Assembly (NCBI RefSeq): GCF_000338295.1
Contig: NZ_ANMO01000011.1
Span: 124,001 to 188,000 of the forward strand
From: Rhodopirellula europaea 6C
GTDB taxonomy: Bacteria > Planctomycetota > Planctomycetia > Pirellulales > Pirellulaceae
DNA: 64,000 nucleotides
Direction of reading: 5' to 3'
This document shows, piece after piece, positions 40,573-49,002 of the stretch (positions are counted from its first letter, which is position 1; the number at the start of each line of letters is the position of its first letter). The notes beneath the pieces were generated by a model, which saw nothing but the letters and a program-made list of their open reading frames with translations, was not told the DNA's origin and did not search any database. Made by a program: the position numbers and the translations under genes.

Positions 40573-41545
40573 GTGTCGCATCGTTCTTCGGTTCAGCGGT
40601 AACGCTCTCACTCAATTCAACTGGCTCCGGTTCCAATCCCCAAGTGTCCAAAGTCAGCACCGGTCCGTGATCAAATCGCGGATCGTTTTCGAGAGCAGCC
40701 ATGACCACCCGCATCTGTTTTCGCGTTGGCGGACAAAACATGCCTTCGCGAGCCAAACGATCCATGAAACCGTTGCCCGTTCGACACGGCAACAAACTGA
40801 TATGACGAGCCCCCGCCGCGGCGGCAAACCGTGCCGATGCGATCGTCCATGCGTAGGATTCCGCCGGAGCCAACCACGGCAGACCATGAATCAAGAACAC
40901 ACGCAGATCAATCGACGCTTCTTTCAGGTGTTTTGCGAATTGAAAAAATTGCCCCGGACGAAGTCGTTTGTTCAATCGTTCCAACATTCGCGGCGCGATG
41001 CATTCCAAACCGACTGCTATTTCCAGTTTCCCGCGCAAACGTTTCCCGAACTCAAACAAACGTCGTGTCCCGATCAGCGGATGGTTCTCGACCACCACGC
41101 GATCAAACGGTTCACACAAACGGAGAATCTCTTCGTCATCCACCGACGGTGTCGTTCGCGGGTCGAAGAAATTCCCGCTGTTGTAAAGCTTGATCGTTCC
41201 GCCCGATTCGCGACCGGTTTGCTCTCGCCAGTGCCGCAAACCCAATCGAATTTGTTCGGGCAGAGCCCCTGGCGGCGTTGGTTCGTTTAGCGTGTTTCGC
41301 CATAAATCGCACATCGTGCATCGCAGCGAACATTCCGACGACGCAAGCAACAAGGTCAACACCTGAGTCATCTCCGGTTGCTGGCCTCGATGGCGATTGG
41401 CAGCTTCCAGTTCCACGAAGACGGAATTGGGTCGATTGGCATCCCGGTTGCGACGTTCCAAATCAACAACCACCGCGTCACCGCGCGATGCCAGCACTTC
41501 TTGTGGTGAGGGTTTGGTAAACGAGTTCGATTCCCTGCGTGTCAT
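40562..41545 (-). CDS. Radical SAM enzyme
   Basis: About 327 aa from the ATG at 41545 (a GTG at 41572 is nine codons upstream). SSECSLRCTMCDLW carries the CxxxCxxC cluster that binds the [4Fe-4S] centre and SAM. Later motifs fit the partial TIM barrel: GTIKLYNSGNFFD (GGE-like strand), VVVENHPLIG, LEIAVGLECI and FLIHGLPWL. No extra C-terminal cysteine cluster (SPASM or B12 domain) is visible, so this is a minimal enzyme, similar in shape to the archaeosine synthase RaSEA/Elp3-like 'TIGR01210-type' proteins; that comparison is from memory and uncertain. It sits first in a two-gene unit with the FAD oxidoreductase. The substrate is unknown. Confidence 0.82.
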   Translation of the reverse strand: MTRRESNSFTKPSPQEVLASRGDAVVVDLERRNRDANRPNSVFVELEAANRHRGQQPEMTQVLTLLLASSECSLRCTMCDLWRNTLNEPTPPGALPEQIRLGLRHWREQTGRESGGTIKLYNSGNFFDPRTTPSVDDEEILRLCEPFDRVVVENHPLIGTRRLFEFGKRLRGKLEIAVGLECIAPRMLERLNKRLRPGQFFQFAKHLKEASIDLRVFLIHGLPWLAPAESYAWTIASARFAAAAGARHISLLPCRTGNGFMDRLAREGMFCPPTRKQMRVVMAALENDPRFDHGPVLTLDTWGLEPEPVELSESVTAEPKNDATHDV

Positions 41546-41617
41546 GGAATTGATCTTGATGCAGTCCGCCACAGATTGATACCCCCAACAAGATCACGCT
41601 TTTACGAACGGGATACC

Positions 41618-42667
41618 ATGAACCGCAATCTGACCAACGATTCGCAACCCAAACGCGCTCGCAAGCTCATCGCAGCCATCGTTGTGTTGGCCGGTGGAGC
41701 AACACTTGCTTCGCCCGAAACGTTGTGGGCCCAGCAATCACTGCCGTTCCGGCCCATCGGTTCACCCAGCGCGGTCGACCAAACCGAAACCGCCCGTCGC
41801 CAACGAGCGAACCAAAGCACCAACATCACGCCGACCTCCTACCGGTCCACTACTGGAGCAAACAACCAGTCCCGCGGTTATGATCCCAACGTGCGACAGG
41901 TTGCGATGCAATCAAACGGATTCTCATTGCCCGGCGATGTGGGCGGACCACAAACATTCACGCCACCTGCGGATTCCGCACCGGTGCCGACGCAGCCTTC
42001 GTTCGCTGCCCCGCCTTTGAACAACCCTCCACCTTCGGCGGTGTCACCGAATCCAGGTGTGACGCAACCCGGTGGGAATGCGGTAGCCCCTCAAAATGTC
42101 GTTCCAAGAAATGCTGTCCCGAGAAACGCTGCTCCCGGCAATTCGCTGCGAAACGACGACTTTTCGCAAGGCCGATCGTTACCGCAGCCCAGTCCCGTTC
42201 CGAACGACGTCTTAGGTGGCAATCCAACGTTTGCACCCAACACCATCGGTCCTCCACCATCGGATTACGCGCCCGTTCCGCCACCACAACTGAGCAACGG
42301 TGGCTTTGCAACAATGAGCAACTGCGCACTCATCACAGCACCAAGCGAGTACTCCGCGATGAGTCCCTATTCCGGTTACGGATACGGGCAAGGTTGTGCG
42401 GCGCCTGCCGGAGTCTCACCGGTCAACTACATCGCACCACCGGCGCAGATCGCCGCTCCCGCCGCGATTCCCGCCAGCACTTATCCCGGCGTTGCAACGG
42501 TTCCACCGGTTGCATCAACGACGCTACCCGCCGGTCCCGCTGGTGCGTTGATTGATTTCGGCCAAGGCACCAACGCCGTCCAAGTCGGACCAGGACTCTG
42601 GGGCCAACCGGTCGCATACGTTCCCGGTCAAGGATTCAGAAACTGGTTGCGTTACTTCTCGTTTTAG
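41618..42667 (+). CDS. Secreted Pro/Asn-rich protein, function unknown
   Basis: About 349 aa from the ATG at 41618, preceded by GGGATACC. An N-terminal basic stretch (PKRARK) and hydrophobic core (LIAAIVVLAGGATLAS) ending at LWAQQ form a signal peptide. The mature part is low complexity, dominated by Pro, Ala, Asn, Ser and Gln (for example NAVAPQNVVPRNAVPRNAAP), with a Tyr/Gly patch (MSPYSGYGYGQGC) and a more ordered end (VGPGLWGQPVAYVPGQGFRN). No enzymatic motif is seen. Low-complexity secreted proteins of this kind are common in Pirellulaceae and may be part of the cell envelope; this is inference. It diverges from the radical SAM gene, with 72 bases between starts. Confidence 0.7.
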   Translation: MNRNLTNDSQPKRARKLIAAIVVLAGGATLASPETLWAQQSLPFRPIGSPSAVDQTETARRQRANQSTNITPTSYRSTTGANNQSRGYDPNVRQVAMQSNGFSLPGDVGGPQTFTPPADSAPVPTQPSFAAPPLNNPPPSAVSPNPGVTQPGGNAVAPQNVVPRNAVPRNAAPGNSLRNDDFSQGRSLPQPSPVPNDVLGGNPTFAPNTIGPPPSDYAPVPPPQLSNGGFATMSNCALITAPSEYSAMSPYSGYGYGQGCAAPAGVSPVNYIAPPAQIAAPAAIPASTYPGVATVPPVASTTLPAGPAGALIDFGQGTNAVQVGPGLWGQPVAYVPGQGFRNWLRYFSF

Positions 42668-42934
42668 ACGACCGCAAGACGGAACCAGTGCCATATCGAC
42701 ACGCCATTCGAATAAACGTTTCAACCGGAATCGACCGGACCAACCCAACCTACCGCCCGTCCTTTTCGCTTCGCGGGACGGGAAGCCTTTCAGGCGGCAT
42801 CGCGATCGTTCGATGAATTCCTGTAGGGTCATTTCATTTGATGACGTGACCCGCCGGCAGCTTGCTCTTCCCAACCCTCCCCGGCAACGCCGCCCTCCCA
42901 ATCCGTGTCTCTCCTACTTTTCAGGACCGATCTC

Positions 42935-43210
42935 ATGCGCAACTCCTCCCTGCGCGTATGTTCGCTCGCCGGCGTGTCTTCGCTGGTTCTCCTCGCTGGC
43001 TTGTCCGCTGGTTGCCGCGGTCGCGGTGTGTTGCCTGCACCGGGAACAATGAACCAACAACAAGCCCGCGCGATCGTGCACGATCCCTATCCGCTGACTG
43101 ATATCGGACCGAACGATCAAGGCAGTCGTCCGCCCAGCTATCAGCAACCGCTGCCCGGGCCAGTTCGCAATCGCCTAAGCGCCGACGCGATGCCTTGGTT
43201 GGGCCGATAA
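42935..43210 (+). CDS. Small lipoprotein, function unknown
   Basis: 91 aa from the ATG at 42935, with AGGA eight bases upstream. The signal (VCSLAGVSSLVLLAGLSAGC) ends in a lipobox (LSAGC), predicting lipidation of that cysteine by the Lgt/LspA pathway. The mature peptide of about 65 residues is Pro/Gln-rich (RPPSYQQPLPGP) and has no recognisable domain. It lies between two other small exported proteins, all read in the same direction but separated by 250-300 bases, so probably not one operon. Confidence 0.68.
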   Translation: MRNSSLRVCSLAGVSSLVLLAGLSAGCRGRGVLPAPGTMNQQQARAIVHDPYPLTDIGPNDQGSRPPSYQQPLPGPVRNRLSADAMPWLGR

Positions 43211-43218
43211 AGCCAGCT

Positions 43219-43246
43219 CGCCTCACCCCCAATCGGGTGTTCGGCG
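43219..43246 (+). terminator. Possible terminator of the small lipoprotein gene
   Basis: CGCC-CACCC pairs with GGGTG-GGCG (5-bp inner stem, 4-bp outer stem, small internal loop), nine bases after the stop codon. No U-tract follows, so the call rests on position and stem only. Confidence 0.3.
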
Positions 43247-43503
43247 TCTCAACATGCAACCGGAAGTGACATCACATCGAACACACTCCGGAGAAGCCTC
43301 GCGAGTCATTTAGCGATTGAAACCAGGGTATCATCTCCAAAAACCCAACGTTTTACGCTTTCAATCGCATTTCGTGACGAATTGGCACCGTTTGGCCCCG
43401 GGCTTGCTTTCATTCTCCTTCGAAATGAGTTTCACGCGACTTTGTGAACCGATGCCAAGGCGGCATCACGCGGCGGAACAAGTTTTCTACGGAGAAAAAA
43501 ACA

Positions 43504-43884
43504 ATGTCTCGATTGACCAAATGGATCGCCGTCCCGGTTCTCGCCGTCGCCGCAACCTTCATGGGCGACGCCCCTGAGGCAAACGCGCAAGGCTTTTCGC
43601 TCAGCATCGGAACCGGCGGTTTCAGCTATGGCAACTATGGGCCAAGCCGATACAGCAGTCGCTACGGAAGCCGCTATGGCAGCTACTACAACAACGGGCA
43701 CCGAGCCTTCGGACCGGTTGTGTACCCAAGCCGCTATTCGTCCGGCTACCGCGGTTACGCTCGACCACACTACGATTACCACGGGCCAACCTTGGTTCCT
43801 CACGGAAACCACTACCACTATCAACCAGGTCACTACGACCTGCACTACGGTCGACATGGTCGTGGTCACCGCGGTCACCATTGA
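43504..43884 (+). CDS. Secreted Gly/Tyr/His-rich small protein
   Basis: 126 aa from the ATG at 43504. It has a clear signal peptide (MSRLTKWIAVPVLAVAATFM, cleaved after EANAQ or so). The mature part is made of Tyr-, Ser-, Arg- and Gly-rich words (RYSSRYGSRYGSYYNNG) and ends in a His-rich tail (HYHYQPGHYDLHYGRHGRGH). The His-rich tail could bind metal, and the Tyr/Gly part is of the kind found in structural or cross-linked surface proteins; neither is proven. The upstream ATG-like start at 43444 was rejected because it places the signal peptide 20 residues inside. The gene ends 89 bases before a strong hairpin. Confidence 0.7.
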   Translation: MSRLTKWIAVPVLAVAATFMGDAPEANAQGFSLSIGTGGFSYGNYGPSRYSSRYGSRYGSYYNNGHRAFGPVVYPSRYSSGYRGYARPHYDYHGPTLVPHGNHYHYQPGHYDLHYGRHGRGHRGHH

Positions 43885-43973
43885 TTCGCGTTTGGCCTGA
43901 GGTGTCATTAACTGACGCACGAGCCAATTCATTCTGATGTGTGATTCTCGTTCTGGATCACCGAAACAACTTT

Positions 43974-44010
43974 CAAGCGTGTCGTCTCCTGTTGCGAGAC
44001 GGCACGCTTG
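43974..44010 (+). terminator. Strong intrinsic terminator or leader hairpin before the antiporter gene
   Basis: A 15-bp stem (43974-43988 with 43996-44010, one G-U pair, 7-base loop) is followed by TCTATTTT. It can end the transcript of the Gly/Tyr/His-rich gene. It also stops only 15 bases before the antiporter ATG at 44026, so it could act as a leader attenuator or mask that start. Confidence 0.7.
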
Positions 44011-44025
44011 TCTATTTTCGGGCCT

Positions 44026-45027
44026 ATGAATGGCATCCTTGCACTCCAGATTCTCGGCGGCGTCCTCCTTCTTTTGGTCGGAGGCGAGTGGGTTGTTCGC
44101 GGCGCCTCCCGTTTGGCGATCGCGGCGAAGCTCAGTCCGCTGTTCGTGGGACTGACCGTCGTATCGCTCGGTACCAGCGCCCCCGAAATGGCAGTTTCAT
44201 TCGCAACCGCCCTCCGCGGTCAAGCGGACATCACGATCGGAAACGTCGTCGGCAGCAATCTGTTCAACATGTTGATGATCGTTGGATTCAGCGCTCTGTT
44301 CGCACCGCTGCCGGTCGATCGTCAGATCACACGCTTTGACGTTCCGGTCATGATTGCCGCGACCATCGCGATGCTGGTCGCATCCTTGAACGGAATCATC
44401 GGGCGTTTCGACGGAATCGTCTTGATCCTGATCATGATTGGCTACTTCGCGATTTCGTACCGACTGGGAAAAAAGTCGGGCAATCAGCCGATCAGCGACG
44501 ACCTGCTGACGCCAGAAATTGTCGAAGAAGCCGCCGAAACCTTGGGGCGCCGCGTTGCCGTCATCGTTTGGCAACTGATCATGCTGACCGCCGGTGTTGC
44601 CGCCTTGGTCTTCGGATGCGACTTGTTCGTTGACGGTGCCGTTTCGATGGCACGCATTCTTGGCGTATCGGAATTGGTCATCGGCCTCACAATCGTGTCC
44701 GCGGGAACCTCGCTTCCTGAACTGGTCACCTCCGTCGCCGCAACCATCAAAGGCGAACGAGGAATCGCGATTGGCAACGCGGTGGGTAGCACGACGCTGA
44801 ACATCGTCGCGGTCCTCGGGATCACCTCCGTCATCGCACCGAGCGGGCTGAACGTTGCCGACGAGATCCTACAACTGGACATGCCACTGATGGTGATCGC
44901 CGCGATTCTCAGTTGGGTTCTGTACCGGACCGGTCGAACGATCGAACGCTGGGAAGGCGTGTCGATGATTTTGATCTACTGCGGCTACATCGGGTACTTA
45001 TTGAAAACCAACGGAGCATTCGGATGA
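44026..45027 (+). CDS. Calcium/sodium antiporter, CaCA family (YrbG-like)
   Basis: 333 aa, ten or so hydrophobic segments in two homologous halves. Each half has the alpha-repeat signature of cation/Ca2+ exchangers: VVSLGTSAPEMAVSFATALRG with GNVVGSNLFN in the first, and IVSAGTSLPELVTSVAATIKG with GNAVGSTTLN in the second. The acidic residues in GTSAPE and GTSLPE are the expected ion ligands. The loop between the halves is acidic (DDLLTPEIVEEAAETLG). The length is normal for bacterial members. I chose the ATG at 44026; an upstream TTG at 44008 lies inside the hairpin. Its last codons overlap the start of the FAD protein gene as ATGA, implying translational coupling. Confidence 0.9.
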   Translation: MNGILALQILGGVLLLLVGGEWVVRGASRLAIAAKLSPLFVGLTVVSLGTSAPEMAVSFATALRGQADITIGNVVGSNLFNMLMIVGFSALFAPLPVDRQITRFDVPVMIAATIAMLVASLNGIIGRFDGIVLILIMIGYFAISYRLGKKSGNQPISDDLLTPEIVEEAAETLGRRVAVIVWQLIMLTAGVAALVFGCDLFVDGAVSMARILGVSELVIGLTIVSAGTSLPELVTSVAATIKGERGIAIGNAVGSTTLNIVAVLGITSVIAPSGLNVADEILQLDMPLMVIAAILSWVLYRTGRTIERWEGVSMILIYCGYIGYLLKTNGAFG

Positions 45028-46712
45028 ATTCTCAGCCCCGAAGACTTCGCTACACCCGGCGAGATTTGCTGTCTTCGGTGCTCGGTGCCGGTGCCCTCGC
45101 CTGCGTCGGCTGCGATTCCCTGACATCCAAATGGTCGGGTGCCCTGCCTTTCTCTGGCTCGATGCTCTCGCCGAATCGCGAAATCGGCCATCGTTTGCGA
45201 GTTCCCGTTGCAGAACGATTCGCTTCGCAAACAGACGACATCAGCCGCCACGCCAGTTGCATCATCGTCGGCGGCGGTGTCGCCGGGCTGGCCGCCGGTT
45301 ACGAACTTCTAAAATCGGGCGTCGATGACTTCCTCATCCTCGAACTGGAATCGTCTCCCGGCGGAACCTCAAAAAGCACTCAGTACACTTCCGACTCATT
45401 CGGATCATTGCGTGCGCCGTGGGGAGCCCACTACTTGCCGCTTCCCGGCACTCACAACAAACCACTGCGAGCCTTCTTGCGTGATTGCGGCGTTCTAAAT
45501 GATGACGGTGAAGCCGCCGAGCAGATGCTTTGTCGCGATCCGGAAGAACGAGTGTGGGCAAACGGCCAATGGCAATACGGTTTGCTCCCGATGCGCGATG
45601 CGACCGACCAAGACGTCTCGCAAATCGAACGCTTCCAAAAAGAGATGTCCGAATTCGCACAGCAAACCGATGCGAGCGGCAAACGATGGTTCGTGCTTCC
45701 AACCTCGCAAGCGAGTGATGATCCCGAGTGTCTCGCACTCGATCAGCTTTCGATGACACAGTGGATGCAATCCCGCGAATTTGATTCGCCGCGATTGCTT
45801 TGGTTGGTCGACCACTCCTGCCGAGATGACTATGGACTGCGCGCCGACCAAACCAGTGCATGGGCGGGCATCTTCTACTTCGCTTCGCGGATGCTCGATC
45901 CGTCCAACTCGACCGAGTCCGCTCCCGTGCTGACCTGGCCCGAAGGCAACGGATTCTTGGTCGACCAATTGACTCAACGAGTCGGTGATCGCATCGAAAA
46001 AAACCAGGCGGTTCTGTCGATCAGCCAAACCGAAGCAGCCAACTACAAGCTGCATTCCTTCGACACACAAACGCAAAAGCAAACGAACTTCACCGCGGAC
46101 TCGGTCATTCTCGCCGTCCCGCAATTCATTGCGTCTCAGCTGTTGCCCGCTTCTCTCGGCGAAATCAAACAAGAGCGAATCGAGACGGCTCGATCGTTTC
46201 AGTACGGCAGTTGGTTGGTCGCGAATATTGTGCTTAAGGATCGGCCAAAAGAAGCTCAGCCAGCGATGTGCTGGGACAACGTTCGCTATCAGTCCGCCTC
46301 CCTGGGTTATGTCAACGCGGGACATCAAACCGGACGCGACCACGGCGGAACGGTGCTGACCTGGTACCAAGCTCTCAACACCGACAACGTCGCGATCACC
46401 CGCACTGAGCTATTGAACCTGACATGGGAAGAAGCCGCCGAAGTCGTTTGCAGTGATCTCGAGGTCATGCACCCTGACATTCGAAATCAAATCGAGACGT
46501 TGGATGTCATGATGTGGGGACACGCCATGATCCAGCCCACCATCGGCAGTCGCTCCAATCCACTCCGAGCAAAGGCCAGCGACCCCATCGGCAACCTGCA
46601 CTTCGCCGCATCAGATCTCAGCGGCGTCGCCCTCTTCGAAGAAGCCTTCGACCACGGCCGCCGAGCCGCCCAAGCGGTTGCACAAAGCAAAGTGGGACGA
46701 AAATCCACGTAG
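45024..46712 (+). CDS. FAD-dependent amine oxidase-like protein with Tat/lipoprotein signal
   Basis: 562 aa. The ATG overlaps the antiporter stop (ATGA). The N-terminus has twin arginines (RYTRRDLLSSVLGAGALAC) followed by CVGC, so it is probably exported folded by Tat and lipidated at a cysteine. A dinucleotide-binding motif (CIIVGGGVAGLAAGYELLKSG) and ILELESSPGGTSKS define the FAD domain, and LHFAASDLSGVALFEEAFDHGRRAA is the C-terminal FAD motif. The middle fits the amine oxidase/protoporphyrinogen-oxidase-like family (PF01593). The substrate cannot be told. Exported FAD amine oxidases are less usual than cytoplasmic ones. The stop TAG lies inside a hairpin repeat shared with the convergent gene. 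Confidence 0.82.
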   Translation: MNSQPRRLRYTRRDLLSSVLGAGALACVGCDSLTSKWSGALPFSGSMLSPNREIGHRLRVPVAERFASQTDDISRHASCIIVGGGVAGLAAGYELLKSGVDDFLILELESSPGGTSKSTQYTSDSFGSLRAPWGAHYLPLPGTHNKPLRAFLRDCGVLNDDGEAAEQMLCRDPEERVWANGQWQYGLLPMRDATDQDVSQIERFQKEMSEFAQQTDASGKRWFVLPTSQASDDPECLALDQLSMTQWMQSREFDSPRLLWLVDHSCRDDYGLRADQTSAWAGIFYFASRMLDPSNSTESAPVLTWPEGNGFLVDQLTQRVGDRIEKNQAVLSISQTEAANYKLHSFDTQTQKQTNFTADSVILAVPQFIASQLLPASLGEIKQERIETARSFQYGSWLVANIVLKDRPKEAQPAMCWDNVRYQSASLGYVNAGHQTGRDHGGTVLTWYQALNTDNVAITRTELLNLTWEEAAEVVCSDLEVMHPDIRNQIETLDVMMWGHAMIQPTIGSRSNPLRAKASDPIGNLHFAASDLSGVALFEEAFDHGRRAAQAVAQSKVGRKST

Positions 46713-46821
46713 GCCAGGTTCCACCTGGCGATCGCCGCGTTCCAATTCACGTACCACTTCAAACCAGCCCAAACCGCAAACAACGCCCCAATTCGCAGTC
46801 GCCATGTGAAACATGGCCTAC
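46709..46821. repeat. Pair of inverted 23-base hairpin repeats between convergent genes (BIME-like)
   Basis: Copy 1 is 46709-46731 (plus) and copy 2 is 46799-46821 (minus). Both begin GTAGGCCA and match at 20 of 23 positions. Each folds alone into a 7-bp stem with a 3-base loop: GCCAGGT/ACCTGGC and GCCATGT/ACATGGC. Two of the three differences are a compensatory G-C to T-A change in the stem; the third is in the loop. The TAG within GTAGGCC is the stop codon of both flanking genes (46710-46712 and 46818-46820). Probably a dispersed element and bidirectional 3'-end structure. Confidence 0.8.
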
Positions 46822-47567
46822 CGAACCGCCAACAATCGGAACACCGTCAAACTGCTCCGCATTGCTTCGCGAAAATTCAACTTGCTGGTCCCGTGAACTC
46901 GTTCGGTAAACGTGATCGGAACCTCGACGCACTTCGCTCCATCGCGATGGAGCCGCAGCAAGACTTCTTGGATGAACGCATAACCGTCACTCGGATTGCG
47001 AGGCGGATCCAATCCAGCCAGACATCGCACGCGATAGCAACGATACGAACCGCTGGCGTCATGAACCGGCAACCGCAACATCTTTCTCGTGAACGCGTTG
47101 ATCAAACCGCTCATCACCTTGCGACGCCAAGGCCAACCGACGATGGCGCCGCCTTCGATGTAACGAGACCCGACGACCACGTCGGCGTTCTCATTCAGAC
47201 ACGTCGAAACCAGCCGCGGCAAGTCCGCTGGGTCATGACTGAGATCCGCGTCCATGTTGCAGAACAAATCGTACTTCCCGTCGATCGCGGTTTGCATCGC
47301 GGCACGAATGGCGCCACCCAACCCACGTTCGTCCTTGCGGACTTTCACCAGAACCGAATCACCGGCCCCAGATTCCTCCGCGTACCGTCGTGCGATTTCC
47401 GCGGTTCCATCGGGCGAATCGTCATCGACGACCAAACACACCGCGTTTGGCAAAGCCTCACGAATCTTCGTCAACATCGTTTTGACGTTGGCGGCTTCGT
47501 TGTAGGTGCAGATTCCAACTAAAATCCGTTGCCCTGACGCGAAGTCAGGGGCAACGGAATGGGGCAC
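46818..47567 (-). CDS. Family 2 glycosyltransferase, polyprenol-phosphate mannose synthase-like
   Basis: 249 aa. GT2 features in order: ILVGICTYNEAANVKTML (nucleotide-binding start), VVDDDSPDGTAEIARRYAEE, RGLGGAIRAAMQTAIDGKYD, and the metal-binding DxD in FCNMDADLSHDPADLP. These are followed by DVVVGSRYIEGG and GSYRCYRVRCLAGL, then EVPITFTERVHGTSKLN near the end. This set is typical of dolichol/polyprenol-phosphate mannosyl- or glucosyltransferases (Dpm1-like), which load a sugar onto a lipid carrier at the inner membrane. It lacks the C-terminal membrane helices of the longer ArnC/GtrB forms. It begins 35 bases after the acidic protein's stop on the same strand, so it may be co-transcribed. 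The hairpin repeat supplies its TAG. Confidence 0.88.
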   Translation of the reverse strand: MPHSVAPDFASGQRILVGICTYNEAANVKTMLTKIREALPNAVCLVVDDDSPDGTAEIARRYAEESGAGDSVLVKVRKDERGLGGAIRAAMQTAIDGKYDLFCNMDADLSHDPADLPRLVSTCLNENADVVVGSRYIEGGAIVGWPWRRKVMSGLINAFTRKMLRLPVHDASGSYRCYRVRCLAGLDPPRNPSDGYAFIQEVLLRLHRDGAKCVEVPITFTERVHGTSKLNFREAMRSSLTVFRLLAVR

Positions 47568-47602
47568 GGTTTCGTTGGCGGCTTGGGAAGTCGTTTCGAT
47601 GG

Positions 47603-48724
47603 CTACGATTCAATCAGAAGTGCAACCGCTTCGAGGTAGCGGCGAATCACGTCGGGCGACACGTCATTGAAACCAGCGGACTTGTGTCGCAAGATCGACA
47701 ATTTCAGTTGTTCCACGACGTCGCTGAGGTCATCTGGCAATTCTGGCAAACCAGCGAACGGTTGCAAAGGTGACGGCGGCGTTTCCGTCGCCAATCCCGC
47801 TTCCCCTTCTTCGCGGCCCGACTCACCGAGCTTGTTCAGTTCCTCTTCATCGCCAAAGTCCGGTCCCTCGTAGGTAGGACCTTGGACGCCATCGGTATCG
47901 CCGTCGTAATCCTTTGTCGTGTCGTCGCCCTGCGCGGGAGCGGTGCCCAAATTGGCATCGCTCATTTCAGGCTGGTCCTCATCCAAATCAACCTCCATGA
48001 CTTGGCTGGCCGACGGACGCTGCGATTCGACTTCGCCGTTGGCTTTCCAACGCTTGTCTCGCATGTTCGAAACCGACCACTTCTCTTCGACGGCTCCTTG
48101 CAACCAAAGTGCCGCGTCATCCCAATCCAACGCGGCCAAGAAGTGCGACCAATATAAACCTTCGTACTTCGGCTGGTCTTCCGCGAATCGGTCAAAGACG
48201 CGACGCAAACGCCCCACGTGGGGTGCCGTGACACCTCCGACGCGAGAGGCCCAAGCCTCATCGGAATATTCGGTCGACGGAGCACCGGCTTCGATCAACG
48301 CGGCTCGCCACTGACTGATGATGCGGCCTTTTTCCCAGTTCGTCGTGCTGACCAACCCGTTCCATTGACCGACGAACGGTTGCTGCAACGCCAACAACTC
48401 GGGCGACAGCTCCGTGTCGACGGATTCTTCGGCAGCGTCCGTTGCCGCGACGGCTGAAACCGCGAATTGGTTGACTTCGTCCGAAAGCTCTTCGACGTCG
48501 TCAGCCAAATCCGAAACGTCTTCGTTCAGCATTTCGGCCGTCAACGTCTCAGGAGCGGCCTCGGTTGCGGCGGAAGTTTCGCCGACGGGCTCGTCATCCG
48601 GCACGTCTTCGTAAACATCCGAATTGGCGGTGGGGTTCGACTCCACTGAATCGGGCGTGCCCAAATCATCGGCGTCGAATCGTGGCGAGTCGCTGGTCAA
48701 AGAAGGGTTTTCGTCAGAATTCAT
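47603..48724 (-). CDS. Acidic protein of unknown function
   Basis: 373 aa, no signal peptide. The first 120 residues are disordered-looking and very acidic (DVYEDVPDDEPVGETSAATE, DVSDLADDVEELSDEVNQFA). A compact central segment of about 105 residues (WNGLVSTTNWEKGRIISQWR through AAIDWDD-like and NMRDKRW) looks helical and DNA- or protein-binding; it faintly resembles DUF3102-type domains, but I would not assign it. Another acidic linker and a short helical tail (LPDDLSDVVEQLKLSILRHK ... VIRRYLEAVALLIES) end the protein. It is probably cytoplasmic. It lies upstream of the glycosyltransferase gene with a 35-base gap, but no functional tie is visible. Confidence 0.72.
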   Translation of the reverse strand: MNSDENPSLTSDSPRFDADDLGTPDSVESNPTANSDVYEDVPDDEPVGETSAATEAAPETLTAEMLNEDVSDLADDVEELSDEVNQFAVSAVAATDAAEESVDTELSPELLALQQPFVGQWNGLVSTTNWEKGRIISQWRAALIEAGAPSTEYSDEAWASRVGGVTAPHVGRLRRVFDRFAEDQPKYEGLYWSHFLAALDWDDAALWLQGAVEEKWSVSNMRDKRWKANGEVESQRPSASQVMEVDLDEDQPEMSDANLGTAPAQGDDTTKDYDGDTDGVQGPTYEGPDFGDEEELNKLGESGREEGEAGLATETPPSPLQPFAGLPELPDDLSDVVEQLKLSILRHKSAGFNDVSPDVIRRYLEAVALLIES

Positions 48725-48899
48725 GTGCAGGGATTCGCGAGGAGCGGGACGTGATTTCAGTCCGCATACGCTAACCCGCCGACCATGCTTCCGGGAAGAA
48801 TCCCGACGTCCTTTTCTGGTTTCTCAACGCCATCACGAGTCAGACGCATCGCGTGGGGAAACCGTGCGGTGTGGGAAAGATGTCGGGCTTGAACGAACA

Positions 48900-48935
48900 A
48901 ACGGCCCGGTGAGCTCAAATGCTCATCGGACCGTT
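48900..48935. terminator. Intrinsic terminator, probably for the lipoprotein gene on the minus strand
   Basis: A 15-bp imperfect stem (48900-48914 with 48921-48935; one mismatch, one wobble pair; 6-base loop) lies about 70 bases beyond the stop codon of the minus-strand lipoprotein gene. T-rich tracts follow on both strands (TGCTTTTGTT on plus, TGTTCGTTC on minus), so it could work in both directions. Confidence 0.6.
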
Positions 48936-49002
48936 GCTTTTGTTCAGTGCGATTGCCAACCGGAGTGTTGCATCCGGAACGTCGATCCCAGCAGGCTAGG
49001 AC

